A stretch of DNA of 64,000 nt from Trichomonas vaginalis G3 (GCF_026262505.1 NC_067204.1:8279797-8343796); one strand, 5' to 3'; positions 1 to 10,067 are shown, counted from the first letter of the stretch. Numbers and translations: made by a program. The notes: generated by a model not told the origin, from the letters alone.

Positions 1-2
1 CA

Positions 3-3000
3 GAAGATATCGACAAAATCCAAAAATTTATTGACGTAAACGAAGTGATATCGCTAAATATACACAATGCTCTTGATTACAGTGCAGAGCAAATGCTTTA
101 TTCCCACATTTTGACGCCAAAAATTTGTAATCGTTTAGAAATTTTAAACCTTGACAAAACAAGGAATGTTGACTTACAGAAAGTAATTGACTTAGCATCC
201 AATGTCACTTTGCTATCTCTTGCTGGCTGTAATCTCCAAATTGCGGACGCTTTGGCGCGAATTTCGAAATCGAGATTTCCAAAATTAAGATTTTTAAATT
301 TGTCAGAAAACTCTGCCAGTTTCAGTCCTGATCCCAATACAATTATCATTCCGCAGCTGTATTCACTCATGCTCAATGATATAGAGTGGATGGGAACGAG
401 TTTACCTGATACTTTGAATGTGATTTTCAAGCGAGGATTAGAACCATTTAAACTTTCGATTGCCAGAGCAAAAGCGTCTGGAGAATCATGGCAAACTGTA
501 TTTAGGATATTCGCAACAACTAATTACAGGTCTCTTACAGCTTTCACATGGGATGGCAATCCAATACACAAAGCGATTTTTTCTTTTTTGCATGGAAATT
601 CATTTTTGGATTATTTGTCACTTTCTGATTGTTTTCATCATGAAATTAAAGATTCTGTCAATGATTTATGTAATTTCATTGACTCAACGATCTCCTTGAA
701 GTTCCTAACAATTCGTGGAACGGACAGACATCATTTAGGAGCATTAGCAGGACATTTACTTCGATGTATAAGTAGATCTCCATCAATTTTGCACTTGGAC
801 ATTTCGAACAACCAAATTGGAGATACAGGAATATCTGCATTGAGAACTTTATTGAATACTAATAGAACAATCAAAGTATTAGTAATAGATGGAAGTAATC
901 CTGACAACGGACAACAATTCATTGAAACTTTGAACTTTGCTTCTCTTCAATTCCCAAGATTGTCATTGTCTTATCCAATAAATGATGTTAACTATTTGTT
1001 GGAGAACTCAAGGATTTCGGAAGAACAATACAACAATCTTTTGAACAATTTCAAGAGAAAGCCAACTTTGAAACAATCAAAAAGAGGTTGTTTGTTCGAA
1101 ACTCCTGAAAAATCTCCTTTCATGGAGCCATTTTACGTGTTTAGACATGTTCCACAGGATCCATTCCCTATTGTTTTATCTGAAGAACAACTCAAAGCTG
1201 TTCAGAATCCTCCTGAACTGCCGCCTCTTCCTCCAAGGCCACAAATGCAAAGAAGAGCAGAGTCAGTAAAAAGAATGCCATTGAACAGACCCTCCCAAAT
1301 CAATACAAGTCATAGACCACCGATATCTCCAAAGTTCCAAAGAATGGGAAGCTCACAAAGCTTCCAACCACCTCAGAGGCAACCTGCTTCTCCTGTTGCA
1401 AGTCCAACAAGTTCTCCGAAACAAAAGATTGAAGTTCCTTTCTTCTTGAAAGACTTGGAAAACCAAATTGGTGGTTTAGGAGCCTTCGATTCCGAAAGCA
1501 CTGTTTCTGAAACAATAATTGATGATTATACAAATAAAATAACAGTTTCATTTGGAAAACCAACTAAAAGCCAACCACAAAAGAGACAAAAACAACCTCA
1601 AATTGATGAATATTCGGATGAAGATGAAACTAAAACTCTTGAAGAACAACAAGTTGAAATCACTTTCAATAAACCACAAAAGAAATCTCCTGTTAAACAG
1701 ATTGATGAATATTCCGATGAAGATGAAACGAAAACCCTTGAAGAACAGCAAGTTGAACTTGTTTTTAATAAACCACAAAGAAAATCTCCACCAAAAGCTG
1801 AAGATTATTCTCCTGATGAAGATCTTCCTCCTTCTCCACAATCGGTCAGAAAACGATTGCAAAGAAATCCAATTACAGATGCAAAACAAAAAGTATTTGA
1901 TGATTATTCAGAAGAGAAAGAAGAACAACCTAAAGTTCAGATACCTCAGAGAAAACAACCTCAACTTGACCAATATTCTGATGAAGAACCTGTTCAACAA
2001 GTTCCACAGAGAAGACAACAAATTGATGAGTATTCTGATGAAGAGCAAGTTCAACAAAGAAGGCAGCAAACATCTCAAAGAAGATCTCCTGTTGAACAGC
2101 AAAGACAAAGGAAACAACAACCAGTTGATGATGATTATGATGATGTAATTCCTAAAGCTAAAATCATTCCACAAAGACAACCAAACAGTGCAAGAGGCCC
2201 TCAATCACAAAGAATCCAAATTAAACCACAACTTGATGAATATTCCGATGAAGATATTGAACAGCCAAAGCCACAAATTCAACCAAAACCACAAAGTACG
2301 AGACCAAGTTGGCTTGATTTAGAAGCATCACAACAGAACTCTCCTCCAAAGGCAAGAATTGGCTCGAGATTAAATCAACAAAGGCCTCAACAACCTCCGC
2401 AAACAGCAAGGCCAAGACCAGTCCAGAGAAAACAAATGAACTTAGATGAATACTCTGATGAAGAAGAGCCACCAAAGCCTCAACCTCAGCCAATAATGAA
2501 GAGAAGGAGAAGGAATCCAAGTAATGTTGACAACTCTAATATTCCTGTTGTCCATATTGCTCAACAAAGTACCAAATTACCCGAAGAAAAAGACAATTTT
2601 CCTCCATCTCCTGTCAAAAGAAGGAGAGTTTCGAGTGTCCAAAAAGCACAATCTGCAGTTGGAAACAAAGCTGAGATAATGCAGAGAAACCAACAAATCG
2701 GAGTTCCTCAAGAACAGCCTCAGCAACAACAACATCGTCATAGAGTCCATAGAAATACAGCTCAATCAGCTGTTGGAAACAAAAATGAACTTTTACAAAG
2801 AAACCAACAAGTTGGAGTTCCTCCAGAAGAACAAGTTCCAAGAAGAAGAAAACACAAATCAACTGTTGGAGATCCAAATGAAATTTTGCAAAGAAATCAA
2901 CAAGTAATTCAAGTTGAACCAGAACAAGTTCCAAGGAGAAGAAAACATAAATCAACTGTTGGAGATCCAAATGAAATTTTGCAAAGAAATCAACAAGTAA

Positions 3001-3629
3001 TTCAAGTTGAACCAGAACAAGTTCCAAGGAGAAGAAAACATAAATCAACTGTTGGTGATGCAAATGAAATTTTGCAAAGAAACCAACAAGTAATTCGAGT
3101 TGAACCAGAACAACAAGTTCTGAGAAAGAGAAAACGAAAATCAGTTGTTGGAGATGAAAAAGAAATTATAAAGAGAAATGATGAAATAATGAAAGAAAGC
3201 GTTCAGCCATTTAGGAGAAGAAGGAAATCAAGTGTTGCTAATCAGAATGACATCGCACAAAGAAACCAAGAAATGAATATTCAACCTGAAATCAAACAAC
3301 ACAGAAGAAAAGTAATGGCCCAATCAGCTGTTGGAGATAGAAATGAAATAGCAAAAAGAAATGACCAGATACTTAATCAGGAAGTACCTCAAGCAGAACC
3401 ACTAAGAAAGAGGAAGAGAGTTAAATCTGCTGTTGGTGACAAAGCAGAAATTCAGCAAAGAAATAAAAATGCTGAAATTTTACCAGAAAATCCTCCAAAA
3501 AGACAAGAAACTCCTCGCAGAAGAAGAGTAGTAAATCAAATTGCTCCTGTAGAACAACCTGCTGCACATAGGCGTCCAAAGGTTGTTAAAGCTTCTGCTT
3601 TTATGGAAGGAAGTGATTCATATGATTGA
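3..3629 (+). CDS. LRR protein with long repeat-rich disordered tail, 5' end outside window
   Basis: The frame is open from the window edge, so the N-terminus is missing; the first start-like codon inside (GTG at 45) is not the real start. The first ~330 residues are leucine-rich repeats of the RNI/CARMIL kind (e.g. LDISNNQIGDTGISALRTLL, LTAFTWDGNP). The remaining ~850 residues are Pro/Gln/Arg/Lys-rich and probably disordered. They hold about nine acidic DEYSDEE-type motifs (codons near 1600-2470) and then about nine copies of a 31-residue basic unit with core STVGDPNEILQRNQQ (2640-3480). LRR plus a long Pro/Arg-rich tail recalls actin-regulating CARMIL proteins, but I see no certain capping-protein motif, so CARMIL is only a suggestion. 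The gene is certain; the function is not. Confidence 0.85.
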   Translation, partial: EDIDKIQKFIDVNEVISLNIHNALDYSAEQMLYSHILTPKICNRLEILNLDKTRNVDLQKVIDLASNVTLLSLAGCNLQIADALARISKSRFPKLRFLNLSENSASFSPDPNTIIIPQLYSLMLNDIEWMGTSLPDTLNVIFKRGLEPFKLSIARAKASGESWQTVFRIFATTNYRSLTAFTWDGNPIHKAIFSFLHGNSFLDYLSLSDCFHHEIKDSVNDLCNFIDSTISLKFLTIRGTDRHHLGALAGHLLRCISRSPSILHLDISNNQIGDTGISALRTLLNTNRTIKVLVIDGSNPDNGQQFIETLNFASLQFPRLSLSYPINDVNYLLENSRISEEQYNNLLNNFKRKPTLKQSKRGCLFETPEKSPFMEPFYVFRHVPQDPFPIVLSEEQLKAVQNPPELPPLPPRPQMQRRAESVKRMPLNRPSQINTSHRPPISPKFQRMGSSQSFQPPQRQPASPVASPTSSPKQKIEVPFFLKDLENQIGGLGAFDSESTVSETIIDDYTNKITVSFGKPTKSQPQKRQKQPQIDEYSDEDETKTLEEQQVEITFNKPQKKSPVKQIDEYSDEDETKTLEEQQVELVFNKPQRKSPPKAEDYSPDEDLPPSPQSVRKRLQRNPITDAKQKVFDDYSEEKEEQPKVQIPQRKQPQLDQYSDEEPVQQVPQRRQQIDEYSDEEQVQQRRQQTSQRRSPVEQQRQRKQQPVDDDYDDVIPKAKIIPQRQPNSARGPQSQRIQIKPQLDEYSDEDIEQPKPQIQPKPQSTRPSWLDLEASQQNSPPKARIGSRLNQQRPQQPPQTARPRPVQRKQMNLDEYSDEEEPPKPQPQPIMKRRRRNPSNVDNSNIPVVHIAQQSTKLPEEKDNFPPSPVKRRRVSSVQKAQSAVGNKAEIMQRNQQIGVPQEQPQQQQHRHRVHRNTAQSAVGNKNELLQRNQQVGVPPEEQVPRRRKHKSTVGDPNEILQRNQQVIQVEPEQVPRRRKHKSTVGDPNEILQRNQQVIQVEPEQVPRRRKHKSTVGDANEILQRNQQVIRVEPEQQVLRKRKRKSVVGDEKEIIKRNDEIMKESVQPFRRRRKSSVANQNDIAQRNQEMNIQPEIKQHRRKVMAQSAVGDRNEIAKRNDQILNQEVPQAEPLRKRKRVKSAVGDKAEIQQRNKNAEILPENPPKRQETPRRRRVVNQIAPVEQPAAHRRPKVVKASAFMEGSDSYD
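2830..3115 (+). repeat. 93-bp in-frame tandem repeat in the LRR protein tail
   Basis: Three neighbouring copies lie exactly 93 bp apart (GATCCAAATG at 2871 and 2964, its variant at 3057). The copies are nearly identical, so the expansion is recent, while six flanking copies of the same 31-residue unit are more diverged. The period is a multiple of three and keeps the frame. Confidence 0.9.
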
Positions 3630-4123
3630 ATCATTCTTTTTTTTTAGAAAATTGCGATTTTTATACAAAATTGTAAATGATAAAAAAAGTATTTTTGTTT
3701 GTTTTACATTTAACCAATTATTTTTAGTCAATAACTAGTAATTCATAAGGATAGATTAATAAGCAAGTTCAGTATTAATCAAGGCATTGGGTGAAACTGT
3801 CATTCATTTTGATGAGTTAAATTACTGTTATAGAAAAAATTGCCAAACCTTTCATTCTGTAGAGATAGATAATTTTCACATGGGGCAGATATCATTTTTA
3901 GAGATAAATATCACAAAGAAGTTACGGTCTATTTTGTCTATATCTCTGAATAAGATAAAATATGAAAATGCATTCCTTTAATGAATTTGCTGTAAACATG
4001 AAGGAGTTGATTTTTTAAAGAAATAATGTAAAAGTTCGAATTAAAATAAAGATGTTTATAATAATGATAAACACAATAACAAAAAAATAAAAAAAATAAA
4101 TATATTTCTAATATATTGCTGAG
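3630..4123. other. AT-rich intergenic region between convergent genes
   Basis: This 494-bp spacer lies between the 3' ends of the LRR gene and the SAXO4-like gene. The only reading frame (3787-3981) starts with TTG and resembles nothing I know. I see no RNA gene or element. Confidence 0.6.
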
Positions 4124-5707
4124 TTACTTGGCAAGAGCTGCTGTGAATGCTGCTTGTTGTGCTTTCGGACAAGGATTCTTTGGACTTGTATCGTAAGTGT
4201 ACCAAAGGAAATAGTCCTGTTGTGTTGTAGTCCAGTTTGGAACTGTAGACTTGAGCTGGAGATGTGACTTCTGAAGAGCATTGTCTTGTCTTGTTGCTTG
4301 GTCGCATCTTGACGGTGGTTTGAAAGATTCTTTCATGTTTGACTCCTTGACAACGAAACGGTCTTCCTGAGGAACAACATTGTGTCCTCCCTTCAACGCG
4401 TCGCATGACGGAGGTGGTCTGAAGTCTGGTTGTGGAAGATATGTAACTTGATATGTTGTCTTTCCTGTATTTGCGGCGGTTCCTGTATCTGTCTTGGAGT
4501 GGTGAGCTGTATGGAAGGCGCGCATTGCATTTGCATCGACTCTGTCCATTGTTCTGCCAGGATTCTTGAAAGTATCGCTGTAAAGTGAACGATTTTCATT
4601 AATTCCTGTGTAGCCAATGTTGCAATGGCTCTGCTGAAGACCCATATTAGCTGGTCTGGCTGGCTCGGCTTTCTTAGCTGGATAATCATCTCTCATAGTT
4701 GTAGACATCTTTCCATCGTAGTTGCGGAAGTCACAATGAGATACGAAAGCAGTTCTCTCAGCTGGTGGAGGTGGTTTGTACTCTGGATGAGGAACAATTG
4801 ATTCTTGAGTAACGGATTTGCTGGCCATTGGGAGATTTGGAGTTCCTTGACCAACATTTGATCTTGTGAGCTGGGCACGGCGTATTCTTGCAAGCTGTGG
4901 ATCGACGGCTGTTTGGATATCTCGAGATTTAACGAATCCATCTTGCGTTGTTGTTGTATAAGAAGTAGGCAGTTCGCCAAGTTTCACACTTGTGCGTTGA
5001 TTTGCTTGGGTCATGCCCTGGTCAAAGACGATATTTCCTCTATCGACATAAACAGCGGTAGAAGAAGCTGTTTGAACTCTATGACCCGACCAATCCTTGT
5101 ACGTATCCTTGTTCAAAGAGTTTGGAGTACCAAATGCTCCAAGCTGCTCGAAATTAGATTTAGTGCCAAGTCCTCTATTGAGTTCATGGTTGATTGGTGC
5201 GGCAGGGGCAGCAGAATTTGGTCTGTATGAGGCTCTATTGGTTGTTTCCCACTTTGGAGCGCTGGTTGTTGATAAATCGAAGTGAGTTGCGGTAAACTGT
5301 TCGCGATAGTTTTCTCGTTTTGGAATTCCTTCGTGATATTCACGCTGTACAACTCTTTCGGGGAAAGGTTCGTTATTGTTTCCTAGTGAGAATGTTGTTT
5401 TCATCATTTCATCTCGCGTATATGCTGGGTCTCGTTTACAAGATGTGTTAAATTGACGGTATTTATCGACATATTCAGAATCTTTTGTCGTAGGAATGTT
5501 ACCATTCGTCCAGTGCGTCTTCTGTAGCATGACAGTGTCGATCTTCTGTTGAGAAGTGTCTGCAGTTTGAGGTCTCATCGCTGCACTGTATGTAGTTTCC
5601 CAAGATAAGTTACGGCGGTCGCCAATTTGAATCTTTGAGCGCTGAAGCTCAAGATAATTATGGCATGGATACTCGGGAAAGTGCACGAACATACCATTCC
5701 CAGTCAT
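4124..5707 (-). CDS. SAXO4/PPP1R32-like axonemal microtubule-associated protein
   Basis: A 527-residue protein without signal or membrane segments. It consists of irregular repeats rich in T/S-x-Y/F-x-x-D and PPP motifs: GTKSNFEQLG, SVTQESIVPHPEYKPPPP, TAFVSHCDFRNYDGK, TMRDDYP, TTQQDYFLWY. The order KSNF, SVT..., SHxDF, QQSHxNxG and MDRV resembles SAXO4 (PPP1R32), a ciliary protein of doublet microtubules; the human protein is slightly shorter. In a flagellate parasite this fits a microtubule inner protein or axonemal stabiliser. The start is an ATG at 5707 with no in-frame ATG close by. The family call is by eye; another SAXO or Mn-repeat protein is the main alternative. Confidence 0.7.
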   Translation of the reverse strand: MTGNGMFVHFPEYPCHNYLELQRSKIQIGDRRNLSWETTYSAAMRPQTADTSQQKIDTVMLQKTHWTNGNIPTTKDSEYVDKYRQFNTSCKRDPAYTRDEMMKTTFSLGNNNEPFPERVVQREYHEGIPKRENYREQFTATHFDLSTTSAPKWETTNRASYRPNSAAPAAPINHELNRGLGTKSNFEQLGAFGTPNSLNKDTYKDWSGHRVQTASSTAVYVDRGNIVFDQGMTQANQRTSVKLGELPTSYTTTTQDGFVKSRDIQTAVDPQLARIRRAQLTRSNVGQGTPNLPMASKSVTQESIVPHPEYKPPPPAERTAFVSHCDFRNYDGKMSTTMRDDYPAKKAEPARPANMGLQQSHCNIGYTGINENRSLYSDTFKNPGRTMDRVDANAMRAFHTAHHSKTDTGTAANTGKTTYQVTYLPQPDFRPPPSCDALKGGHNVVPQEDRFVVKESNMKESFKPPSRCDQATRQDNALQKSHLQLKSTVPNWTTTQQDYFLWYTYDTSPKNPCPKAQQAAFTAALAK

Positions 5708-6025
5708 CTTTTATTATTTTTTAGCATAACGTATAAATAATCGTTTTTATTTTCTAACCTGGATTTTGAAGTTTGTTATGATTCTAAATATATTTTAAAA
5801 TGCTCAACGTCAACTATGTCGCATATTACTAATTTGAGTCATTTTGTAAATCAGAATTGAGCATAATAACGGATTTCCTCTCAAATAAATAACACAAAGG
5901 ACTATCACATTGAAAACTGAGATATTTCTGATTCGTATGTATTGCTATATGACATATACTAGCATAAACTCATTATATTTTTTGAAAAAATTCCTATATT
6001 GAAGATCTGAATTGTTGGCTTTGTT

Positions 6026-6182
6026 CCTCATCTGAGGTACTTGTACAGATGTTGGATCCCAGAATAGGAACAAAGTCTTCAAAGACTCTCTCAAGTAGTC
6101 TTTGAAGACTTTCTTTTTCAATCAGATATTGATTGAAGACTTAGTTTCTCATCTGAAGTACTTGTACAGATTTTGTATCCCA
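6026..6182. repeat. Direct repeat pair flanking a 16-bp-stem hairpin
   Basis: CTCATCTGAGGTACTTGTAC (from 6027) recurs with one change at 6148, and similarity continues to 6061 and 6182. Between them 6072-6087 (AAAGTCTTCAAAGACT) pairs perfectly with 6097-6112, leaving a 9-nt loop. Each arm is itself nearly palindromic. Confidence 0.8.
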
Positions 6183-6299
6183 AGGTACTGATAAAGGAAT
6201 GAGTTTGAACAAAAAAAACGGCATATTAGCAAAAATACCTTTTTTTTACATTCTAGTTTTTTATCCAAATTTTCTAAGGTAATAAGTCATTAACTTTGT

Positions 6300-6615
6300 T
6301 CGGGAAGAAACAGTCATATGAGGTACTAGGTAGTGAATTATAATAACTCTTTCCCAATCAAAAATATTAACTCTTTTATCATAGAAAATTAGGATATAAA
6401 GTAGGTGTCAAAAAAATTGGAAAAATGCACTTACCACAATCTAACATGCTCTTTAAAAATCAATATACCTTTATTTTAACAGCAGAAACGTATAACACCC
6501 ATATTAGGCACTATATAATGATTAATAGTTACTTTCTCCTGACCAAAAATATTAACTTTTGATCTTGAGAAAGCTTGTGTGTCAAAAAAAAAATTAAAAG
6601 AATGTCAGAAATAAT
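6300..6615. repeat. Two degenerate copies of a dispersed AT-rich repeat
   Basis: Copy one (about 6300-6415) and copy two (about 6420-6615) share blocks such as CTTTATTTTAA, TACTTTCTCCTGACCAAAAA, ATATTAACTTTTGATCTT and TGTCAAAAAAATTG with two further copies at 35066-35277 and 35480-35660. ATGCACTTACCAC near 6425 matches the termini TTTAAGGRTGCAYTTACYAC of the other copies, which suggests a MITE. Confidence 0.65.
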
Positions 6616-6646
6616 ATAAAAACAAAATTTATTAATATATAAATTC

Positions 6647-8329
6647 TTATTTCCTTGCATTATTAGCGTGATGTTCAAGGACATCTCTGAGTGTTGGAAT
6701 ATTTTTTGGAGGATCTTTAATAACATCAATCGACTTTTTCATATTAAAGATCAAGAACCTGATGACGACAGCTTTTGTGTCTCGTAAAGTGTGGTTCCAG
6801 CCGTTATCTGCCAAATCTGGAACATTTGCAACTTCACAAAGAGCAATTAAGTTTAAATTGGTTCCAAAAGCAGATCTCGTATAACGATTCTTTCCTTCTC
6901 TTACGTAACCCAATGAATCTCCAGAATTTCTTGCAAGATATATTCCTGGTCCGTAACATGCAGCGTTTGCCATTCCTGGAGTGTTAGACATGTTCTGTAG
7001 ACCATTCCTGAATATTGAATGCCATCTGTTATGTAAACTTCCATGCCAAAACCATAGACTATTATATTTCGAACGTAATTCTCTAAAATCGTTCTCTTTT
7101 TGTGGTGTATTCGCAATAACCATGAATATCTTTGTATCTTGGGATAGGTATTCTGGAAGTGTGAGCTCATCATCCAGTGAAATAAATTGAGATCTGTTCG
7201 TCATCAAGACCCAGCGCAGTAGAGTGAACGCGTCAGTGCCAATAGATTTCTCTAGTTCAGAGTCTGACTTGTAGTTTGCGATTATTTCGGACATTCGTGG
7301 AATTTTTTCGATTAATTCGATCATTTGTGGTTGGTTGAACATCGTTGGGGCTGGTTTCATATAAGGAGTGCCGATCGAGCAGCAGAACATTGAAAAAACA
7401 AGGTCTGCAGCTAATGGATCCCTTTTGATTTCATTATATAAACTGCATCCGACTCCAAGTTCGACGTAGGTGTAATTGCAGAGCTGATCATCGCATGGCA
7501 TTGGTTTGACACCTGTATCCGTCGACAGTTTTCGACAAATACAGCAATGATCTGGTAAATCAAGAAATACTTCGACGATTTCAAGAACTAAGTACAAAAG
7601 TGGACAATCTGAATACGGTATGGCAATATCTGTTTTTGCGACCGGTAATTGTCCGGTTTTAAGGAAGTCTAACGCTTTCATATAATCATTATTATATAAT
7701 GTAAGCGCGTGTTCGGCACGATCGCCATCGTAACCTTCGTCACGAAGTTTTTTAAGTAATTTCATATCACATTTTCCTGGTGGAGATAGAAGATAAGCAG
7801 CTGATTTGTAAAAACTACGTGGTTTATACAATGTAGAGAAAAATTCTGCTATGACTTCGTTTACAATTGGTCTCCCAACATAAGTCTTACCAAGTACTGG
7901 GTGAAAATAGTTAATTGTATCTGGTTTATGAGTAAACGAAAAATTTGAGAGTCCAATTTCTAATTGTAAGAGAGTACTGCAATCTGCAAATCCGTACACA
8001 ACTTGAGATGACAATGGAAGATATTCTGACAAAATTGACAAACGAATTTTTCCATAATCATCAAGTTCTGCTGGATTTGTGTACATAAAAGCATTGTATG
8101 TATTAACGACTGATCTAAGATATGTGAATCCTGCTATTTCATTAGATGTGAGTTGATTTGAATCTTCTCTTGATAATTGAAAACCCATAGTTGAATCATC
8201 AGAGCCCAATACAGTTTCTTCTAAATTAGAATCTATATCTGAACCATCCGAAATGCCATCCTCATCACTCATTGTTTTTTGACACTTTTTTTCTTTTCCA
8301 AATTGGAAAAAACAACAAAATCTTGACAT
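6647..8329 (-). CDS. PARP6/8-like mono-ADP-ribosyltransferase with UBA-like segment
   Basis: 560 residues (541 if the second ATG at 8272, giving MSDEDGISDG, is the real start, which the acidic N-terminus makes plausible). Order: acidic N-terminus; a UBA-like helix bundle at ~190-225 (LLKKLRDEGYDGDRAEHALT); a Cys-rich segment at ~260-295 (CCICRK...CDDQLCNYTYVELG); a helical PARP-regulatory-like part containing DPLAADLVFSMFCC; and a C-terminal ART fold with FWHGSLHNRWHSIFRNGL and ACYGPGIYLA, the H-Y part of the NAD-binding triad. The Cys-rich piece followed by WHSILRNGL-like sequence is characteristic of PARP6/PARP8, known as mono-ADP-ribosyltransferases. The third triad position is not clear to me. 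The 3' end abuts a dispersed repeat. Confidence 0.85.
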   Translation of the reverse strand: MSRFCCFFQFGKEKKCQKTMSDEDGISDGSDIDSNLEETVLGSDDSTMGFQLSREDSNQLTSNEIAGFTYLRSVVNTYNAFMYTNPAELDDYGKIRLSILSEYLPLSSQVVYGFADCSTLLQLEIGLSNFSFTHKPDTINYFHPVLGKTYVGRPIVNEVIAEFFSTLYKPRSFYKSAAYLLSPPGKCDMKLLKKLRDEGYDGDRAEHALTLYNNDYMKALDFLKTGQLPVAKTDIAIPYSDCPLLYLVLEIVEVFLDLPDHCCICRKLSTDTGVKPMPCDDQLCNYTYVELGVGCSLYNEIKRDPLAADLVFSMFCCSIGTPYMKPAPTMFNQPQMIELIEKIPRMSEIIANYKSDSELEKSIGTDAFTLLRWVLMTNRSQFISLDDELTLPEYLSQDTKIFMVIANTPQKENDFRELRSKYNSLWFWHGSLHNRWHSIFRNGLQNMSNTPGMANAACYGPGIYLARNSGDSLGYVREGKNRYTRSAFGTNLNLIALCEVANVPDLADNGWNHTLRDTKAVVIRFLIFNMKKSIDVIKDPPKNIPTLRDVLEHHANNARK

Positions 8330-8774
8330 TCACAATTTCAAAACTGAACTCTGACTATTAACATATTATATATGTGATGACAACAGTGCCAATACAAGGA
8401 AGATTAAGACAGGAAATCTCATTTATTTTTATTAATTCGATATTAAAGGACCAATGAGAGTTCTGTTTCTTATTATTCATTCTAATAGAAGGAAACTACA
8501 TTTCCAATATGCATGCACTCTTGAACTTATCAAGATGACAATATGTTATAAATCTTGTGCAATAAGAGAAAAAAAACTATCACAATGTGTCACTATCTCT
8601 AATTCTTGTTAAAATGTGGATTATCTTGAACTAAAAACAAAGATTAATTCTAATTTTCTGAAAATACTAGAGTGAATGAAAATATATCACGCTAAATTGG
8701 TTTGAAATAAATATCTCGATGAATTTATTCTCTAAAATAGTAATAAAAATACAAATATAAACAAAAGTTCGTTC
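8330..8774. other. AT-rich intergenic region
   Basis: 445 bp between the 5' end of the PARP gene and the 3' end of the Tubby gene. It should carry the PARP promoter. I see no clear Initiator, gene or repeat. Confidence 0.6.
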
Positions 8775-10067
8775 TTACTTCGATAAGATAATTGACATGG
8801 ATAAACCAAATGCAAGAAGCGAGTTAAATGGTTTTCCGACTTTAACATTGAACTGGCTGTCGGCAACTTTGTAAATTTGGAACATTAAGTTTCCATCTTT
8901 ATCTGTAAGCTTAAAGTTCTTAACACTCTTTGTAACGACATCACTTTCAAAGTCATCTGTCTCGCTTTGTGTTGATTCAAAGTAATCGAGGAAATCTTCT
9001 GTTTTTTCTTTAGCTTGTCTGGACAAATTCAATCTCTTTGATATTGGGAAGAATGGCTGACCATTTTTAGGAACAACAATATGAACAGTTCTTTGTTTTG
9101 GTTTTCCATCCAAATAAACTCCCATAATTTCGCCATCTCTATCATCATTTGGCTTCTCAACGTTTGATATAAGAGTAAACCTAGTACTATTTTCATGAAC
9201 ACGTAAAAATCCTTGATAATTCGGTAAAGTTTTTTCGAAAGTTGGTTTTAAGCATATCATGTGGTATTTGCCAATCTTATCGCCAGACATTTCTGATACA
9301 AGTACATTTCTATCATTTTGAATCATGTTAAATTTGGGACCACCAAATTTCTTAGTTCTAATAATAATAAAGTCACTAATTCCTTCTGGCATTGGTGGAG
9401 GAACATATCCTGTAGAAGAGCTAAGAGTAGTAGCAGGGACAGTCGATTTATTTTCGTTTTGAGTTGGTTGTCTTGGTTTTCTTCTAACTTGGATTTCCTG
9501 AGCACCTTCAGAATCCTCGGACTCTGACTCTTCTGGTAATTCTAACTTTGGCTTTGCTTTAGGTGGAGGAGGTTTGACTTCAGGTTCTTCTTCTGGTTCT
9601 TCTGCTTGCTGAGATACTTTCCTTACGCGTTTTACTCTCTTTCTGCCGTTATGTGGTGGAGATGGAGCTTCCTCTTTCTTTGGTTCTTCAACTTCCTTAT
9701 TTACTTTGTTATCTCTTGGTGGAGAAGCGCCCCAGTTGACATCGCCACCTACTGGTTCGGCGTTATCGCTTTCAGTAGATGACTCTGAAGATGGAACTTC
9801 GATAAAATCTGGTGTTTTTGTTCTTGTTGTGATTGTTTGTACTTCACCTGATGAATCAGTATCTGAAGAATCCATTTCTTTAACTAATGTGAATGGTGTT
9901 CCGCGTGTTGATCGAGTTGGTCTGCTTTCATTTCTTGGTGGAGAATTAAATCTTGTTCTTCTGTTACGATTTTGCTGAGGTGATTGGGTTGTTGACTCAC
10001 CATGAGAATTGCCAGTACGCCTGGTTCGAATATTACGATTGTTAAAGTTCACAGCTGGTATAGACAT
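8775..10067 (-). CDS. Tubby C-terminal domain protein (TULP-like)
   Basis: 430 residues. The first ~205 are low-complexity and charged (Arg-, Ser- and Pro/Glu-rich, with basic clusters such as GRKRVKRVRK). From ~225 a Tubby-like domain begins: FIIIRTKKFGGPKFNMIQND, then GKYHMICLK..., and it ends with the family signature SVKNFKLTDKDGNLMFQIYK...PFNSLLAFGLSMSIIL. This matches the C-terminal signature (KNFQL, LQFGKV, PLxAFAICLS) that forms the buried central helix. Tubby domains bind phosphoinositides and, in flagellates, carry membrane cargo into cilia. The domain is slightly short. ATG at 10067 is the only plausible start. Confidence 0.85.
   Translation of the reverse strand: MSIPAVNFNNRNIRTRRTGNSHGESTTQSPQQNRNRRTRFNSPPRNESRPTRSTRGTPFTLVKEMDSSDTDSSGEVQTITTRTKTPDFIEVPSSESSTESDNAEPVGGDVNWGASPPRDNKVNKEVEEPKKEEAPSPPHNGRKRVKRVRKVSQQAEEPEEEPEVKPPPPKAKPKLELPEESESEDSEGAQEIQVRRKPRQPTQNENKSTVPATTLSSSTGYVPPPMPEGISDFIIIRTKKFGGPKFNMIQNDRNVLVSEMSGDKIGKYHMICLKPTFEKTLPNYQGFLRVHENSTRFTLISNVEKPNDDRDGEIMGVYLDGKPKQRTVHIVVPKNGQPFFPISKRLNLSRQAKEKTEDFLDYFESTQSETDDFESDVVTKSVKNFKLTDKDGNLMFQIYKVADSQFNVKVGKPFNSLLAFGLSMSIILSK

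Larger units (their letters stand above)
5708..6646. other. Intergenic region with direct repeats, a hairpin and dispersed-repeat copies
   Basis: No credible gene in 939 bp. It holds a pair of ~35-bp direct repeats with a strong hairpin between them (6026-6182) and two diverged copies of a dispersed ~180-bp AT-rich repeat (6300-6615). It lies between the 5' end of the SAXO4-like gene and the 3' end of the PARP gene. Confidence 0.7.

Noticed and set aside
3787-3981. 64-codon frame downstream of the LRR gene
   Set aside because: It begins with TTG, has no Initiator and no recognisable similarity.
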